Shown here: piece by piece, positions 9,973 to 18,478 of the stretch
Position numbering within the stretch: the stretch's first letter is position 1
How the letters are laid out: each line of letters begins with the position of its first letter
Position numbers and translations under genes: made by a program
The notes under the pieces: generated by a model
The model's database searches: none
What the model was told of the DNA's origin: nothing
Seen by the model: the letters and a program-made list of their open reading frames with translations, nothing else
NCBI RefSeq assembly: GCF_017874545.1
Contig: NZ_JAGGLT010000009.1
Location: forward strand, 29,801-93,800
Length of the DNA: 64,000 nt
Reading direction: 5' to 3'
Origin: Thermoanaerobacterium butyriciformans
GTDB taxonomy: Bacteria; Bacillota; Thermoanaerobacteria; Thermoanaerobacterales; Thermoanaerobacteraceae

Positions 9973-11823
9973 ATGAGAAATTTCAATTTGCCTATATATA
10001 ATAGTAAACTTGAGACAAAGGAAGACTTACAAAAAGTATTAAGACAAATTTTAAATCCTTTAAGCAAATATTATATTAATAATTATACGGGATTACATTT
10101 AGCGAATACTAGTGCTAGTTATGCTGATAATATTGCATATATTGAAGGACTATTAAGATTATTATGGGGATTAGTACCATATTCATATGGCGGAGGGAAG
10201 TCAGATTTATGGAATATCTATGTTGAAAGTATAAAAAGAGGAACTAATCCAGAATGTGAAGAATTTTGGGGTCAAATTAAAGACTTTGATCAGAGGATAG
10301 TCGAAATGGCAGTTTTAGGATTTGCACTTGCACTTGTACCAGATAAGATATGGATTCCTTTAAGCGAGAGAGAAAGACATAATTTCAATAAATGGTTATT
10401 ACAAGTTAATGAGCATAAAGTTTATGAATGTAATTGGTTGCTTTTCCGTGTAATTATAAATACTGGATTAATGAAAGTGGGTGCAGAATACAATGCTGAT
10501 AAAATTAAAGAAGACCTAGATAAAATAGAAGAATTTTATATTGGAGATGGATGGTATTCTGATGGCAAAGATGGTTACTCTGATTATTATATATCATTTG
10601 GTATACATTATTTTAGTTTAATATATGCCAAATTAATGGAAAATGAAGATATGGATAGATCTATCTTATTTAAGAAAAGAGCTGCAGAATTTGCAAAGGA
10701 TTTTATATATTGGTTCAGTGAAGATGGGTCTGCTATTCCTTATGGAAGAAGTTTAACTTATCGATTTGCACAATCAGCTTTTTGGAGTGCGTTAGTATTT
10801 GCTGGCGTTGATGTATATTCATTGGGAATAGCCAAAGGCTTGATTTTAAGAAATTTAAGATGGTGGCTAAAACAACCTATTTTTGAGTCAGACGGAAGAC
10901 TGACAATAGGGTATGTATATCCTAACTTAATTATGGCAGAAGAATATAATTCTCCTGGATCTCCATATTGGTCATTATTATCTTTTTTAATTTTGTGCTT
11001 AAAAGATAATCATCCTTTTTGGACAGTAAGTGAAAAGCCGTTGCCTTTACTTGATCTAGTTTTTCCTCAAGAAAAACCACATTTTGTAATTTGCAGAAAT
11101 AAAGAGAATAGTAATGTATTGGCCTTTAATGCAGGTTATAAAATGATTAATGATCATATAAATGCGGCCGCTAAATATGAAAAATTTGTATACTCCACTG
11201 CGTTTGGTTTTAGTATTCCTAGAGGAGAATGGGGTATAAGTCAAGGAGCATTTGATTCTACGTTAGCCTTGTGTGAAAGTGATGATAATATATATAGAAC
11301 AAAAAGAAATTGTATAGAATATAAAGTATGCGATAATTACGTCTATACAAGATGGAAACCATGGAATAATGTTGATGTTAAAACTTGGTTAGTTTGTGGA
11401 AATCCATGGCATATCAGGATTCATGTTATAACTACAGATAGAATTTTAAATACTGCTGAAGGTGGTTTTGCGTTGGGTATTGAGTATGATAAAGAAATTA
11501 TTAATACTGATGGAAATTCAATATTAATTAACTCACAGTATGGCACTAGTGGAATTATTAATTTAAATGGGGAAAGAGAACCTAAAATTATATTTCCTTC
11601 GCCTAATACAAATATTATACATTCACATACAAGTATACCCATGCTTATAGGGAAACTAGATTTAGGTGTACACATATTAGTATCAGCTGTTTATGGTAAT
11701 ATTGAAAAAACAAACTTTGAAAATTTCATTACTAATGCTCCATCTTTAAAAATAATAAATAAAAAAATTATTATATACGATGAAAATAAAAATAGAATTT
11801 TTGAATTATTTATAAGAGAATAA
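9973..11823 (+). CDS. DUF2264 family protein, probable glycoside-active enzyme
   Basis: A 616-residue protein recognised as DUF2264. The N-terminal alpha/alpha-toroid part has GLLRLLWGL near residue 60 and GDGWYSDGKDGYSDYY near residue 195. A beta-rich C-terminal part begins near 370. There is no signal peptide. DUF2264 proteins recur beside glycosidases for acidic plant and bacterial polysaccharides, and I recall some being re-assigned as glucuronidase-type glycosidases, which I cannot confirm here. It is the last gene of the uronide locus, 258 bases after the heparinase-like gene. The ribosome site AGGAGAGGA gives a clear start. The precise reaction is unknown. Confidence 0.8.
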   Translation: MRNFNLPIYNSKLETKEDLQKVLRQILNPLSKYYINNYTGLHLANTSASYADNIAYIEGLLRLLWGLVPYSYGGGKSDLWNIYVESIKRGTNPECEEFWGQIKDFDQRIVEMAVLGFALALVPDKIWIPLSERERHNFNKWLLQVNEHKVYECNWLLFRVIINTGLMKVGAEYNADKIKEDLDKIEEFYIGDGWYSDGKDGYSDYYISFGIHYFSLIYAKLMENEDMDRSILFKKRAAEFAKDFIYWFSEDGSAIPYGRSLTYRFAQSAFWSALVFAGVDVYSLGIAKGLILRNLRWWLKQPIFESDGRLTIGYVYPNLIMAEEYNSPGSPYWSLLSFLILCLKDNHPFWTVSEKPLPLLDLVFPQEKPHFVICRNKENSNVLAFNAGYKMINDHINAAAKYEKFVYSTAFGFSIPRGEWGISQGAFDSTLALCESDDNIYRTKRNCIEYKVCDNYVYTRWKPWNNVDVKTWLVCGNPWHIRIHVITTDRILNTAEGGFALGIEYDKEIINTDGNSILINSQYGTSGIINLNGEREPKIIFPSPNTNIIHSHTSIPMLIGKLDLGVHILVSAVYGNIEKTNFENFITNAPSLKIINKKIIIYDENKNRIFELFIRE

Positions 11824-11989
11824 ATTCTAATTAAACAAACATTATTTGTAAGTTTAAATTATTGTTAGTATTAAAAACAATAAACAGTAATATTATAGTG
11901 AAATTATTTAAACACATGTCATTTCAATCATGATTTTCCTTTTTTTACAAGCAATATAACTTAAGGAGATGTATTATTAGCACAATATC

Positions 11990-12018
11990 TCCTCAGTATT
12001 TACTGAGGGGATTTTTTT
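11990..12018 (+). terminator. Rho-independent terminator of the uronide locus
   Basis: Stem CCTCAGTA/TACTGAGG (11991-11998 with 12001-12008) followed by GGGA and a run of seven T. The left arm overlaps a competing stem, GGAGAT (11965) with ATCTCC (11987). Confidence 0.8.
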
Positions 12019-12068
12019 ATTGCGATAAAATTTCAATTACATGTATTGTCCAAAAATTGAAAAAACTA

Positions 12069-12097
12069 TTGACAGAGCTATTTTACTGCTGTATAAT
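12069..12097 (+). promoter_or_regulatory. Sigma-A promoter for the Trp T-box transcript
   Basis: TTGACA (12069-12074), 17-base spacer, TATAAT (12092-12097): both hexamers match consensus. The start of the T-box leader follows about 20 bases later. Confidence 0.9.
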
Positions 12098-12119
12098 AGT
12101 AAAAAAAATAAAAGATTTT

Positions 12120-12370
12120 TCGATGATCAGGAATAGTAGCATTAGCGATTAATACAAGCGAGTCAGGGATGGTGGGAGCCTGATTATTATAGCTTTTGTG
12201 AATGGGCCTGTGAGATGCGAGGTGAAGTTTAGTAGCCGAGCCGGTAAGCACCGTTATATGTGATGCACATGTTAGTGTGCTTAGAGATAAGACATATTGT
12301 CTTAAGAAGGGTGGCACCGTGGAAGCGTAGCCTTTCGCCCCTACATTTGGGGTGAAAGGTTTTTTTATTA
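12120..12370 (+). promoter_or_regulatory. T-box leader, tryptophan specifier
   Basis: A tRNA-sensing T-box riboswitch. The conserved T-box GGGTGGCACCGTGGAAGCG lies at 12309-12327. The terminator hairpin is CCTTTCGCCCC/GGGGTGAAAGG followed by seven T (12331-12367). In the stem I specifier loop the pattern GAA-TGG-G places the codon TGG (Trp) at 12203-12205. Uncharged tRNA-Trp should stabilise the antiterminator and allow transcription of the transporter gene downstream. Specifier and gene identity agree independently. Confidence 0.92.
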
Positions 12371-12434
12371 CTCAAATTTATCTTTAAGTTCAATTTGACA
12401 GATTACTTGATTGAGTGGAAAGGAGGTGAAGGGA

Positions 12435-12962
12435 GTGAATTCAAGAAAGACATTGAGAGAGTTTATACTTTGTGCGCTTCTTATGGCGATTGGCGTTGTT
12501 CTGCACTTTATTACTCCTGCATTTATGCTTAATATGAGACCAGACTTTATGCTATCTATGCTTTTTATATCTTTAATGCTTGTTGATGATTTAAAGATAA
12601 ATTACGTTACAGCGATTATAGCAGGTATACTGACAGCTCTAACAGGATCGATGCCTGGCGGTCAGATTGCTAATCCTATAGACAAACTTGTTACATCAAC
12701 CATTATAATTTTTATGCTTAAGCTTTTGAGAAATAGAGTAAACGAAGGAATAATCGTTGGAATTGTAGGTATCATTGGAACGATCATATCAGGTTCTGTA
12801 TTTTTAGGTGTTGTATCAATTATAGCAGGACTGCCGGGACCATTTTACCTTCTCATGCTGACAGTTGTTTTGCCGACGGCAATTGTAAATACAGTAGTTA
12901 CTGTGATTGGATATTATATTATCAAGAAGGTTTCAAAATCTACTTTAGTTGTCAATAAATAA
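12435..12962 (+). CDS. trpP: TrpP-type tryptophan transporter
   Basis: A 175-residue integral membrane protein with about five helices and the TrpP family signature (N-terminal RKTLREFILCALLMAIG, central GSMPGGQIANPIDK). The family imports tryptophan. The Trp T-box immediately upstream supports this. The reading frame is open from a TTG at 12411, but AGGAGGTGA at 12421-12429 places the start at GTG 12435. Expression is expected to rise when charged tRNA-Trp falls. Confidence 0.88.
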   Translation: MNSRKTLREFILCALLMAIGVVLHFITPAFMLNMRPDFMLSMLFISLMLVDDLKINYVTAIIAGILTALTGSMPGGQIANPIDKLVTSTIIIFMLKLLRNRVNEGIIVGIVGIIGTIISGSVFLGVVSIIAGLPGPFYLLMLTVVLPTAIVNTVVTVIGYYIIKKVSKSTLVVNK

Positions 12963-12983
12963 AAATTTTATTTTGTCAATGCA

Positions 12984-13006
12984 AATCCTCGCAAGAGGAT
13001 TTTTTA
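12984..13006 (+). terminator. Terminator after trpP
   Basis: AATCCTC-GCAA-GAGGATT with a following T run. Confidence 0.85.
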
Positions 13007-13118
13007 TTTTTGTGTAGAATTAAAATGATGTGTGACATCAACTTAATATCTTTCTATTGAAAAAGTTTTAGCAATATCGTAATATTTTATTCGAGAAGGA
13101 AGTTATGGAGGGGCTATT

Positions 13119-14126
13119 GTGAAAACGTTACAGAAAGTTTACGCTTTTTTGAAAAGAAATATAATTTTGATATTGATGACTTTGATTGCGGTACTCAGCA
13201 TTTTTTTATATAAATTTCAGCAAATTGAGGAACCAGTTTTAGCAGGAAAACCGTCTTATCATTTCTATTTGGTCGCACAAAATTCTGTCGATCCTTTCTG
13301 GAAAGAAGTGCAAAAAGGTGCCGAAGATGCTGCAAAATTTTACAACGTTGCTGTTGAATTTAATGCTCCTAAATTTAATAATTTAGATGAAGAGCTAGAA
13401 TTTCTCGATATTGCAGTTCTGTCGAAAGTTGATGGCATCATAACGCATGTTTCTTATGATGGAGATTTTAATACTTTAATAAATGAAGCATATGAAAACA
13501 AAATACCTGTTGTTACAATTGAAAATGATTTAAAAGACAGCAAAAGGAAATCATTTGTTGGTGCAAACAGCTTTATATTGGGAGAAGAAGCGGGGAAGCT
13601 TATGAAGTTGGCAACAGGTGGTAAAGCAAATATAGCAGTTATCATGAGCAACGATGTGGGAAAAGATACGGCAAGCCAAAATTTAAAGCTAAGTGGATTT
13701 TTAGGTGTTATTAATAGTACTTCAGAAATGAAGGTATCAAAAGTATATACGTCGCAGTTAGGAGCCCTAAGTGCTGAAGAAATAACTCAGTCAATAATAA
13801 ACGGCGGTGAAGGAATAAACGCATTATATATAACGGATTCGGTTGATACGATAGGTGCAGCTCAAGTTGTGGTGGATTTCAGCAAAGTAGGTGAAATATC
13901 TATAGTTGGGTACGGTGATACACCGGATATTTTGAGATATGTTGATAAAGGTATTATTTATGGTACAGTTATGAGCGACCCATATAAGATGGGGTATGAG
14001 AGCGTTAAGGCAATGATGGAAATCAAGAAAAATAATGAGGTTTCTACATTCATAGATACAGGCGTAAATATTATTACAAAAAGCAATGTAAAAGAGTATG
14101 AGGATAAGATAAAACAAAAAGATTAG
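13119..14126 (+). CDS. Membrane-anchored periplasmic-binding-protein-like sugar sensor
   Basis: A 335-residue protein with one N-terminal membrane helix (about 14-33) and no lipobox, then a type I periplasmic-binding fold related to RbsB/LacI effector domains (DPFWKEVQKGAEDAA, VDGIITH, FVGANSFILGEEAG). Because it is tethered and stands directly before a LytS-type kinase, it probably senses a sugar outside the cell and passes the signal to that kinase rather than feeding a transporter. This resembles the XylFII-LytS arrangement described in Clostridium beijerinckii. The GTG start follows GGAGGGG by five bases. The ligand is unknown; xylose or another pentose is inferred from context. Confidence 0.82.
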   Translation: MKTLQKVYAFLKRNIILILMTLIAVLSIFLYKFQQIEEPVLAGKPSYHFYLVAQNSVDPFWKEVQKGAEDAAKFYNVAVEFNAPKFNNLDEELEFLDIAVLSKVDGIITHVSYDGDFNTLINEAYENKIPVVTIENDLKDSKRKSFVGANSFILGEEAGKLMKLATGGKANIAVIMSNDVGKDTASQNLKLSGFLGVINSTSEMKVSKVYTSQLGALSAEEITQSIINGGEGINALYITDSVDTIGAAQVVVDFSKVGEISIVGYGDTPDILRYVDKGIIYGTVMSDPYKMGYESVKAMMEIKKNNEVSTFIDTGVNIITKSNVKEYEDKIKQKD

Positions 14127-14137
14127 TAGGTGTTATT

Positions 14138-15643
14138 GTGAATAAAAGTTTATTTGAATTTAAAGGCATAAGGAGAAAAATATTTGCACATCTTTTAATA
14201 ACTACGTTGATAATGGGTATAACCAGTATTTACTCTTATTACAATGCCAAGATTGTAATTGATAGATTAAAATCAATATTTACAGATTACGTCTACTTAA
14301 ACAATCTCAATAACGATATAAATTCTCTAGAGACAGAAGTGGAAAAATATCTTTCCACAAAATCCTCCGATTCGCTTCTTAATTATTATACGATTAGCAA
14401 CAAACTAAACAATAGTGCTGAAGACATGATAAACATAGTGACATATGATAATGACAGCCTCATGCAAAAAGACATTGGCAATATGATAATGAGCTTACTA
14501 TCAGAAACTGATAAAGCAGTAAATGCGAAAAGAGGCAGAATAAGCAGCGAATATATAGAATACTTTACTAGAGCAAATAAGATAAATGACTATATAAAGA
14601 TGTACATTAATAATCTCATATACAATAAGCTTCAAGAAGGATCGTTAAAGTACAATAAAATATCAAAAAATATGGTTTTTATAAGCTTTTTAAATATTTT
14701 TCTAATATTAATATCTGTAGTTTTAAATATTGTGTTAGCCATTATATATACTTACAGGATAACTAGGCCAATATCTGAGCTTTCTGATACAGCCGAAAGG
14801 ATTTCAAAAGGAGATTTTGACATCGAGCCTATAAGAATCAAGACAGATGATGAGGTCAATATACTGGCTGATGCGTTTAATAAAATGGTTACAAACATTA
14901 AAAACTATATTGATGAAATAAAGATGCAGGCAAAAGTGGAAAAAAGGCTTAAAGAGCAAGAGATGCAGAACCTAAAGATGAGAAATATATTAAGAGAGTC
15001 TGAATTAAAAGCACTTCAGTCACAGATAAATCCACATTTTTTATTTAATACTTTAAATGCGGCATCACAGATTGCAATGATGGAGGGTGCGGAAAAATCG
15101 TCAGAGTTTATAGAAAAAGTAGCAGATCTATTCAGATACAACTTGAGAAAGCTAGACAAGCCGGTGACATTGAAAGAAGAAGTTGATAATGTGTTTAACT
15201 ACATGTATATATTAAAAACAAGATTTGGCGAAAAAGTAGAATTTCAAACAAGCATAGATGAAAGCCTTTTAAATCTCAAAGTTCCCTGCACGATTATACA
15301 GCCTGTTGTTGAAAACGCCTTTATACACGGCATAGAGGAGATAGAAGGGAAAGGTATTATCCGCATTGAAATAAAAGAGGTCGACGGCAGTATACACATT
15401 GATGTTATAGATGATGGAATGGGCATGAGTCATGAAAGCATCAATAAAATTCTTTCTGCAGATGATCCTGACAACGATGAAAATAAGCATGTCACAGGCA
15501 TTGGAATGCACAATGTAATAAATCGTTTAAGGTTATATTACAATATAGCTGATATCAATGACGTCATAGAGATTGAAAGCCGCATTGGATATGGAACTAG
15601 AGTAACATTGAAGATTCCTATGGGAAGGGGTAATGCAGCGTGA
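14138..15643 (+). CDS. LytS/YesM-family sensor histidine kinase
   Basis: A 501-residue membrane kinase. It has TM1 near 15-35, an extracytoplasmic region to about 175, TM2 near 180-205, a HAMP linker, then His_kinase with His300 in NPHFLFN. The ATPase motifs are NAFIHG, DDGMGMS and GIGMHNV. It should phosphorylate the response regulator encoded next, whose start overlaps its stop. GTG start. The anchored sugar-binding proteins on both sides are the likely ligand-sensing partners, since the kinase's own outer domain is short and lacks a recognised sensor fold. Confidence 0.92.
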   Translation: MNKSLFEFKGIRRKIFAHLLITTLIMGITSIYSYYNAKIVIDRLKSIFTDYVYLNNLNNDINSLETEVEKYLSTKSSDSLLNYYTISNKLNNSAEDMINIVTYDNDSLMQKDIGNMIMSLLSETDKAVNAKRGRISSEYIEYFTRANKINDYIKMYINNLIYNKLQEGSLKYNKISKNMVFISFLNIFLILISVVLNIVLAIIYTYRITRPISELSDTAERISKGDFDIEPIRIKTDDEVNILADAFNKMVTNIKNYIDEIKMQAKVEKRLKEQEMQNLKMRNILRESELKALQSQINPHFLFNTLNAASQIAMMEGAEKSSEFIEKVADLFRYNLRKLDKPVTLKEEVDNVFNYMYILKTRFGEKVEFQTSIDESLLNLKVPCTIIQPVVENAFIHGIEEIEGKGIIRIEIKEVDGSIHIDVIDDGMGMSHESINKILSADDPDNDENKHVTGIGMHNVINRLRLYYNIADINDVIEIESRIGYGTRVTLKIPMGRGNAA

Positions 15644-17241
15644 TAAAGTTGTTGATTGCTGACGATGAGCAGATAGTCCTTGACTCTTTAAAATTTATCA
15701 TCGAGAATAACTGCCACGATGTAGATGTTATTGGTTTTGCAAAATCGGGAAGAGAAGCAATTGAAAAAGCTGATGCATTGAAGCCTGATGTGATTTTTAT
15801 GGATATAAGGATGCCAGGCATAGATGGCATGGAAGCTATCAAAAGGATTAAAGAAATCCACAATGACATTGAGTTTGTAATAATAACGGCTTATGACTAT
15901 TTTAATTATGCAAAAGAAGCGATAAAACTGGATGTAGTCGATTATCTGTTGAAACCTATGAATAAAAATAAGGTAATCGATACGGTTTTAAAAGTCAAAA
16001 AAATCGTAGAAACAAAGCGGGAAAACATGATGAAGGAACTTGAGATGAAAGAGAAAATGATAATGATACTGCCACATCTTGAAAGTGAAATGATATATTC
16101 ACTGGCATCAGCCACATTTAGGCAGGAAAACATTGATTTCTATGGAAGTATCTTCAATATGAATCTAAATATTGGATATGCTTTAGTGGTTTTATTTGAA
16201 AAGGATGATAATGAGAGTCACTTAGACAATTTAGCTGGTAATGTCAAGATGCAGGAAACATTAATCTACATTAAAGAATTTATAAAAAACACAGGGCCTT
16301 GCTTAGCAGGTATCTTGCTTGATAGGATAATTGTATTTGTTCCAGTTGAAAGTGATGAAGATCTGTTTACAATTAAAAATACTTCAATAGATTTTGCGGA
16401 AAAAATTTTAAAAGAAACACATGGCAAAGATTCAAAAGTCAGGATTGGAATAGGCAGACCATATCAAACCAGTTATTTTTCAAAATCATACGATGAGGCT
16501 GATTTTGCTGCAAAGATGGGTATAGACAGCATAACACATTTTGATGATATTAAATTGTCTGACAATGGAGAGCTGATTTTAAGCAATGATGATGAAGAAC
16601 TGATAAATAATATTATATCGAACAATATTGATGCGGCTCTGATTAAAGTCAACGGCATATTTCAAAAATTGCTGCTTCATTATAAAGATGATATGAATTT
16701 ATTTAAATCAAAACTTTTGAGTTTATCTATTGAAATAATTGCTAAGATTAGTTCGTATTGCGATGTAACTTCCGAATTAGAAGAGAATATGATTGTTAAA
16801 ATTTTGAGGACAAATGAAATTGAAAACATTAAAAAGACTTTTTCGCAGTTTATATCAAATATAGTATTGAAGCTGCATGAAAACAGAGAGAGATATTACA
16901 CAGGACTTATTGCGAAAGCTATTGAGTTTATAAATGAAAATTATGATAAAGATATTAAGCTGTACGATGTGGCAAAGATGCTGAATATCAGCTACTACTA
17001 TTTCAGTAAGACGTTTAAAGAGGAGACAAAGTGCAATTTTGTTGATTATATTACTCAAGTCAGGATAAATAAAGCAAAAGAGTTTTTGCTAGATGATTCC
17101 ATAAGTGTGAAAGAAGTCTGCTTTAAGGTAGGCTATAATGATCCAAACTATTTTAGCAGGATTTTCAGGAAGGAGACCGGCATGACTCCTACAGAGTACA
17201 AGAGTAAAAATTCGGAGGGAGGTGTTGCGTTTGAGTGTTAA
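15640..17241 (+). CDS. YesN-type AraC-family response regulator
   Basis: A 533-residue regulator. It has an N-terminal receiver domain (phospho-acceptor Asp55 in IFMDIRMPG, conserved Lys in YLLKP), a long middle region, and a C-terminal AraC double helix-turn-helix (about 425-525, ending NYFSRIFRKETGMTPTEYK). The GTG start overlaps the kinase stop (GTGA), so the pair is translationally coupled. The probable target is the xylFGH promoter just downstream. The binding site is unproven; see the inverted repeat at 18354. Confidence 0.92.
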   Translation: MIKLLIADDEQIVLDSLKFIIENNCHDVDVIGFAKSGREAIEKADALKPDVIFMDIRMPGIDGMEAIKRIKEIHNDIEFVIITAYDYFNYAKEAIKLDVVDYLLKPMNKNKVIDTVLKVKKIVETKRENMMKELEMKEKMIMILPHLESEMIYSLASATFRQENIDFYGSIFNMNLNIGYALVVLFEKDDNESHLDNLAGNVKMQETLIYIKEFIKNTGPCLAGILLDRIIVFVPVESDEDLFTIKNTSIDFAEKILKETHGKDSKVRIGIGRPYQTSYFSKSYDEADFAAKMGIDSITHFDDIKLSDNGELILSNDDEELINNIISNNIDAALIKVNGIFQKLLLHYKDDMNLFKSKLLSLSIEIIAKISSYCDVTSELEENMIVKILRTNEIENIKKTFSQFISNIVLKLHENRERYYTGLIAKAIEFINENYDKDIKLYDVAKMLNISYYYFSKTFKEETKCNFVDYITQVRINKAKEFLLDDSISVKEVCFKVGYNDPNYFSRIFRKETGMTPTEYKSKNSEGGVAFEC

Positions 17242-18301
17242 GTTTAAAAACGTGATTTTGGCTTTGCTTATCCTAGTTTTACTGTTTTTGCTGATCTTAA
17301 TAAGCAGCAAGGTCTACAAATTTTATGTTGCAAGTAAGTTGGATCGGGAAGTTTCAAATGATAGTGATGTAATAAAAATAGGATTTTCTCTAGGTACTTT
17401 AAAAGAAGAAAGATGGGTAAAAGATCGAGACATATTCATGGCAAAAGCGAAAGAGCTTGGGGCAGAAGTGTTTGTTCAAAATGCCAATAATGACGATGAA
17501 GATCAGTTAAAGCAAGTGAAATATTTGCTGGACAAGAAAATCGATATTCTTGTCATTGTTCCAAACGATCTTAAAAAAGCTTCTGCAGCGGTAGAGATGG
17601 CTAAAAAAGCAGGTGTTAAGGTTATATCTTACGACAGGCTTGTTTTGAATTCAAACGTGGATTTATACATTTCATTTGACAATGTAAAGGTCGGAAAGTT
17701 AATGGCAGAATATCTGGTAGAAAGGTATCCAAAAGGCAACTACCTCATAATAAACGGTGCAACAAATGACAATAACACAAAGATGATTAAAGAAGGGTAT
17801 GACAGCGTATTGCTTCCCAAGGTTAAAAGCGGTGATATAAATATAATAGGAGAAGAATGGTCGCCAAACTGGATGTCAGAGTACGCATTTCAATCTACTG
17901 AAAAATATATACAAAAGAATTATAAAATAGATGCAATCATTGCTGGAGATGATGGACTTGCTAATGGCATAATCGAATCACTGTCTGAGCACAGATTAGC
18001 AGGAGAAGTTGCTGTTGTAGCTCAAGATGCAGATCTTGCTGCTTGCCAGAGGATTATAGAAGGCACTCAGCTTATGACTGTATACAAGCCTCTTGACAAG
18101 CTTGCGGGAGATGCAGCTAAATTGGCAGTGAAATTGGCAAAAGGAGAAAAGTTAAACGTCAACAATACAATTTACGATGGGAAGTACAATGTCCCATATT
18201 ACAAGCTGGAGCCAATTGCTGTTGACAAGACTAACATAGATGATACTGTGATTAAAGATGGCTTTCATAGCCGCGACGATGTGTACAGATATACTAATTG
18301 A
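17222..18301 (+). CDS. Membrane-anchored XylF-like sugar-binding sensor (XylFII-like)
   Basis: A protein of about 359 residues with an N-terminal hydrophobic anchor (about 8-28, no lipobox Cys) and a type I binding domain. It is a paralogue of the xylF product downstream: both carry KVISYDRL, an N-VD-Y-(S/T)FD segment and VIVP. It overlaps the yesN 3' end. The start is uncertain. GGAGGGAGG spans 17214-17222, so TTG at 17225 or 17231 is as plausible as GTG at 17222. Retention in the membrane and proximity to lytS/yesN suggest a signalling XylF. Xylose as ligand is inference from the paralogue. Confidence 0.83.
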   Translation: MLRLSVKFKNVILALLILVLLFLLILISSKVYKFYVASKLDREVSNDSDVIKIGFSLGTLKEERWVKDRDIFMAKAKELGAEVFVQNANNDDEDQLKQVKYLLDKKIDILVIVPNDLKKASAAVEMAKKAGVKVISYDRLVLNSNVDLYISFDNVKVGKLMAEYLVERYPKGNYLIINGATNDNNTKMIKEGYDSVLLPKVKSGDINIIGEEWSPNWMSEYAFQSTEKYIQKNYKIDAIIAGDDGLANGIIESLSEHRLAGEVAVVAQDADLAACQRIIEGTQLMTVYKPLDKLAGDAAKLAVKLAKGEKLNVNNTIYDGKYNVPYYKLEPIAVDKTNIDDTVIKDGFHSRDDVYRYTN

Positions 18302-18307
18302 TTTTTT

Positions 18308-18333
18308 TAAGGCTTAAAGCCTTTATTTTTTTG
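18308..18333 (+). terminator. Terminator after the sensor operon
   Basis: AAGGC-TTAAA-GCCTT with a following T-rich tail. It separates the signalling genes from xylF. Confidence 0.75.
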
Positions 18334-18353
18334 TCATAAAATAATCCAGATAA

Positions 18354-18369
18354 AATTTCAAATGAAATT
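18354..18369. promoter_or_regulatory. Inverted repeat upstream of xylF, candidate operator
   Basis: AATTTC-AAAT-GAAATT, a perfect 6-bp inverted repeat in the 177-base gap before xylF. It could be bound by the YesN-type regulator, but in AT-rich DNA such a repeat may be chance. No convincing -35/-10 pair could be fixed in this gap. Confidence 0.35.
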
Positions 18370-18478
18370 ATTTAAAGCAAAAAAATACATAAAAAGAAAA
18401 ATTGGTTTAGAGGCGAAATAAAGATGTTTGTAGAATATATATAACGAAAATATAAGCAACAGAAAGGAGATAGTATTT

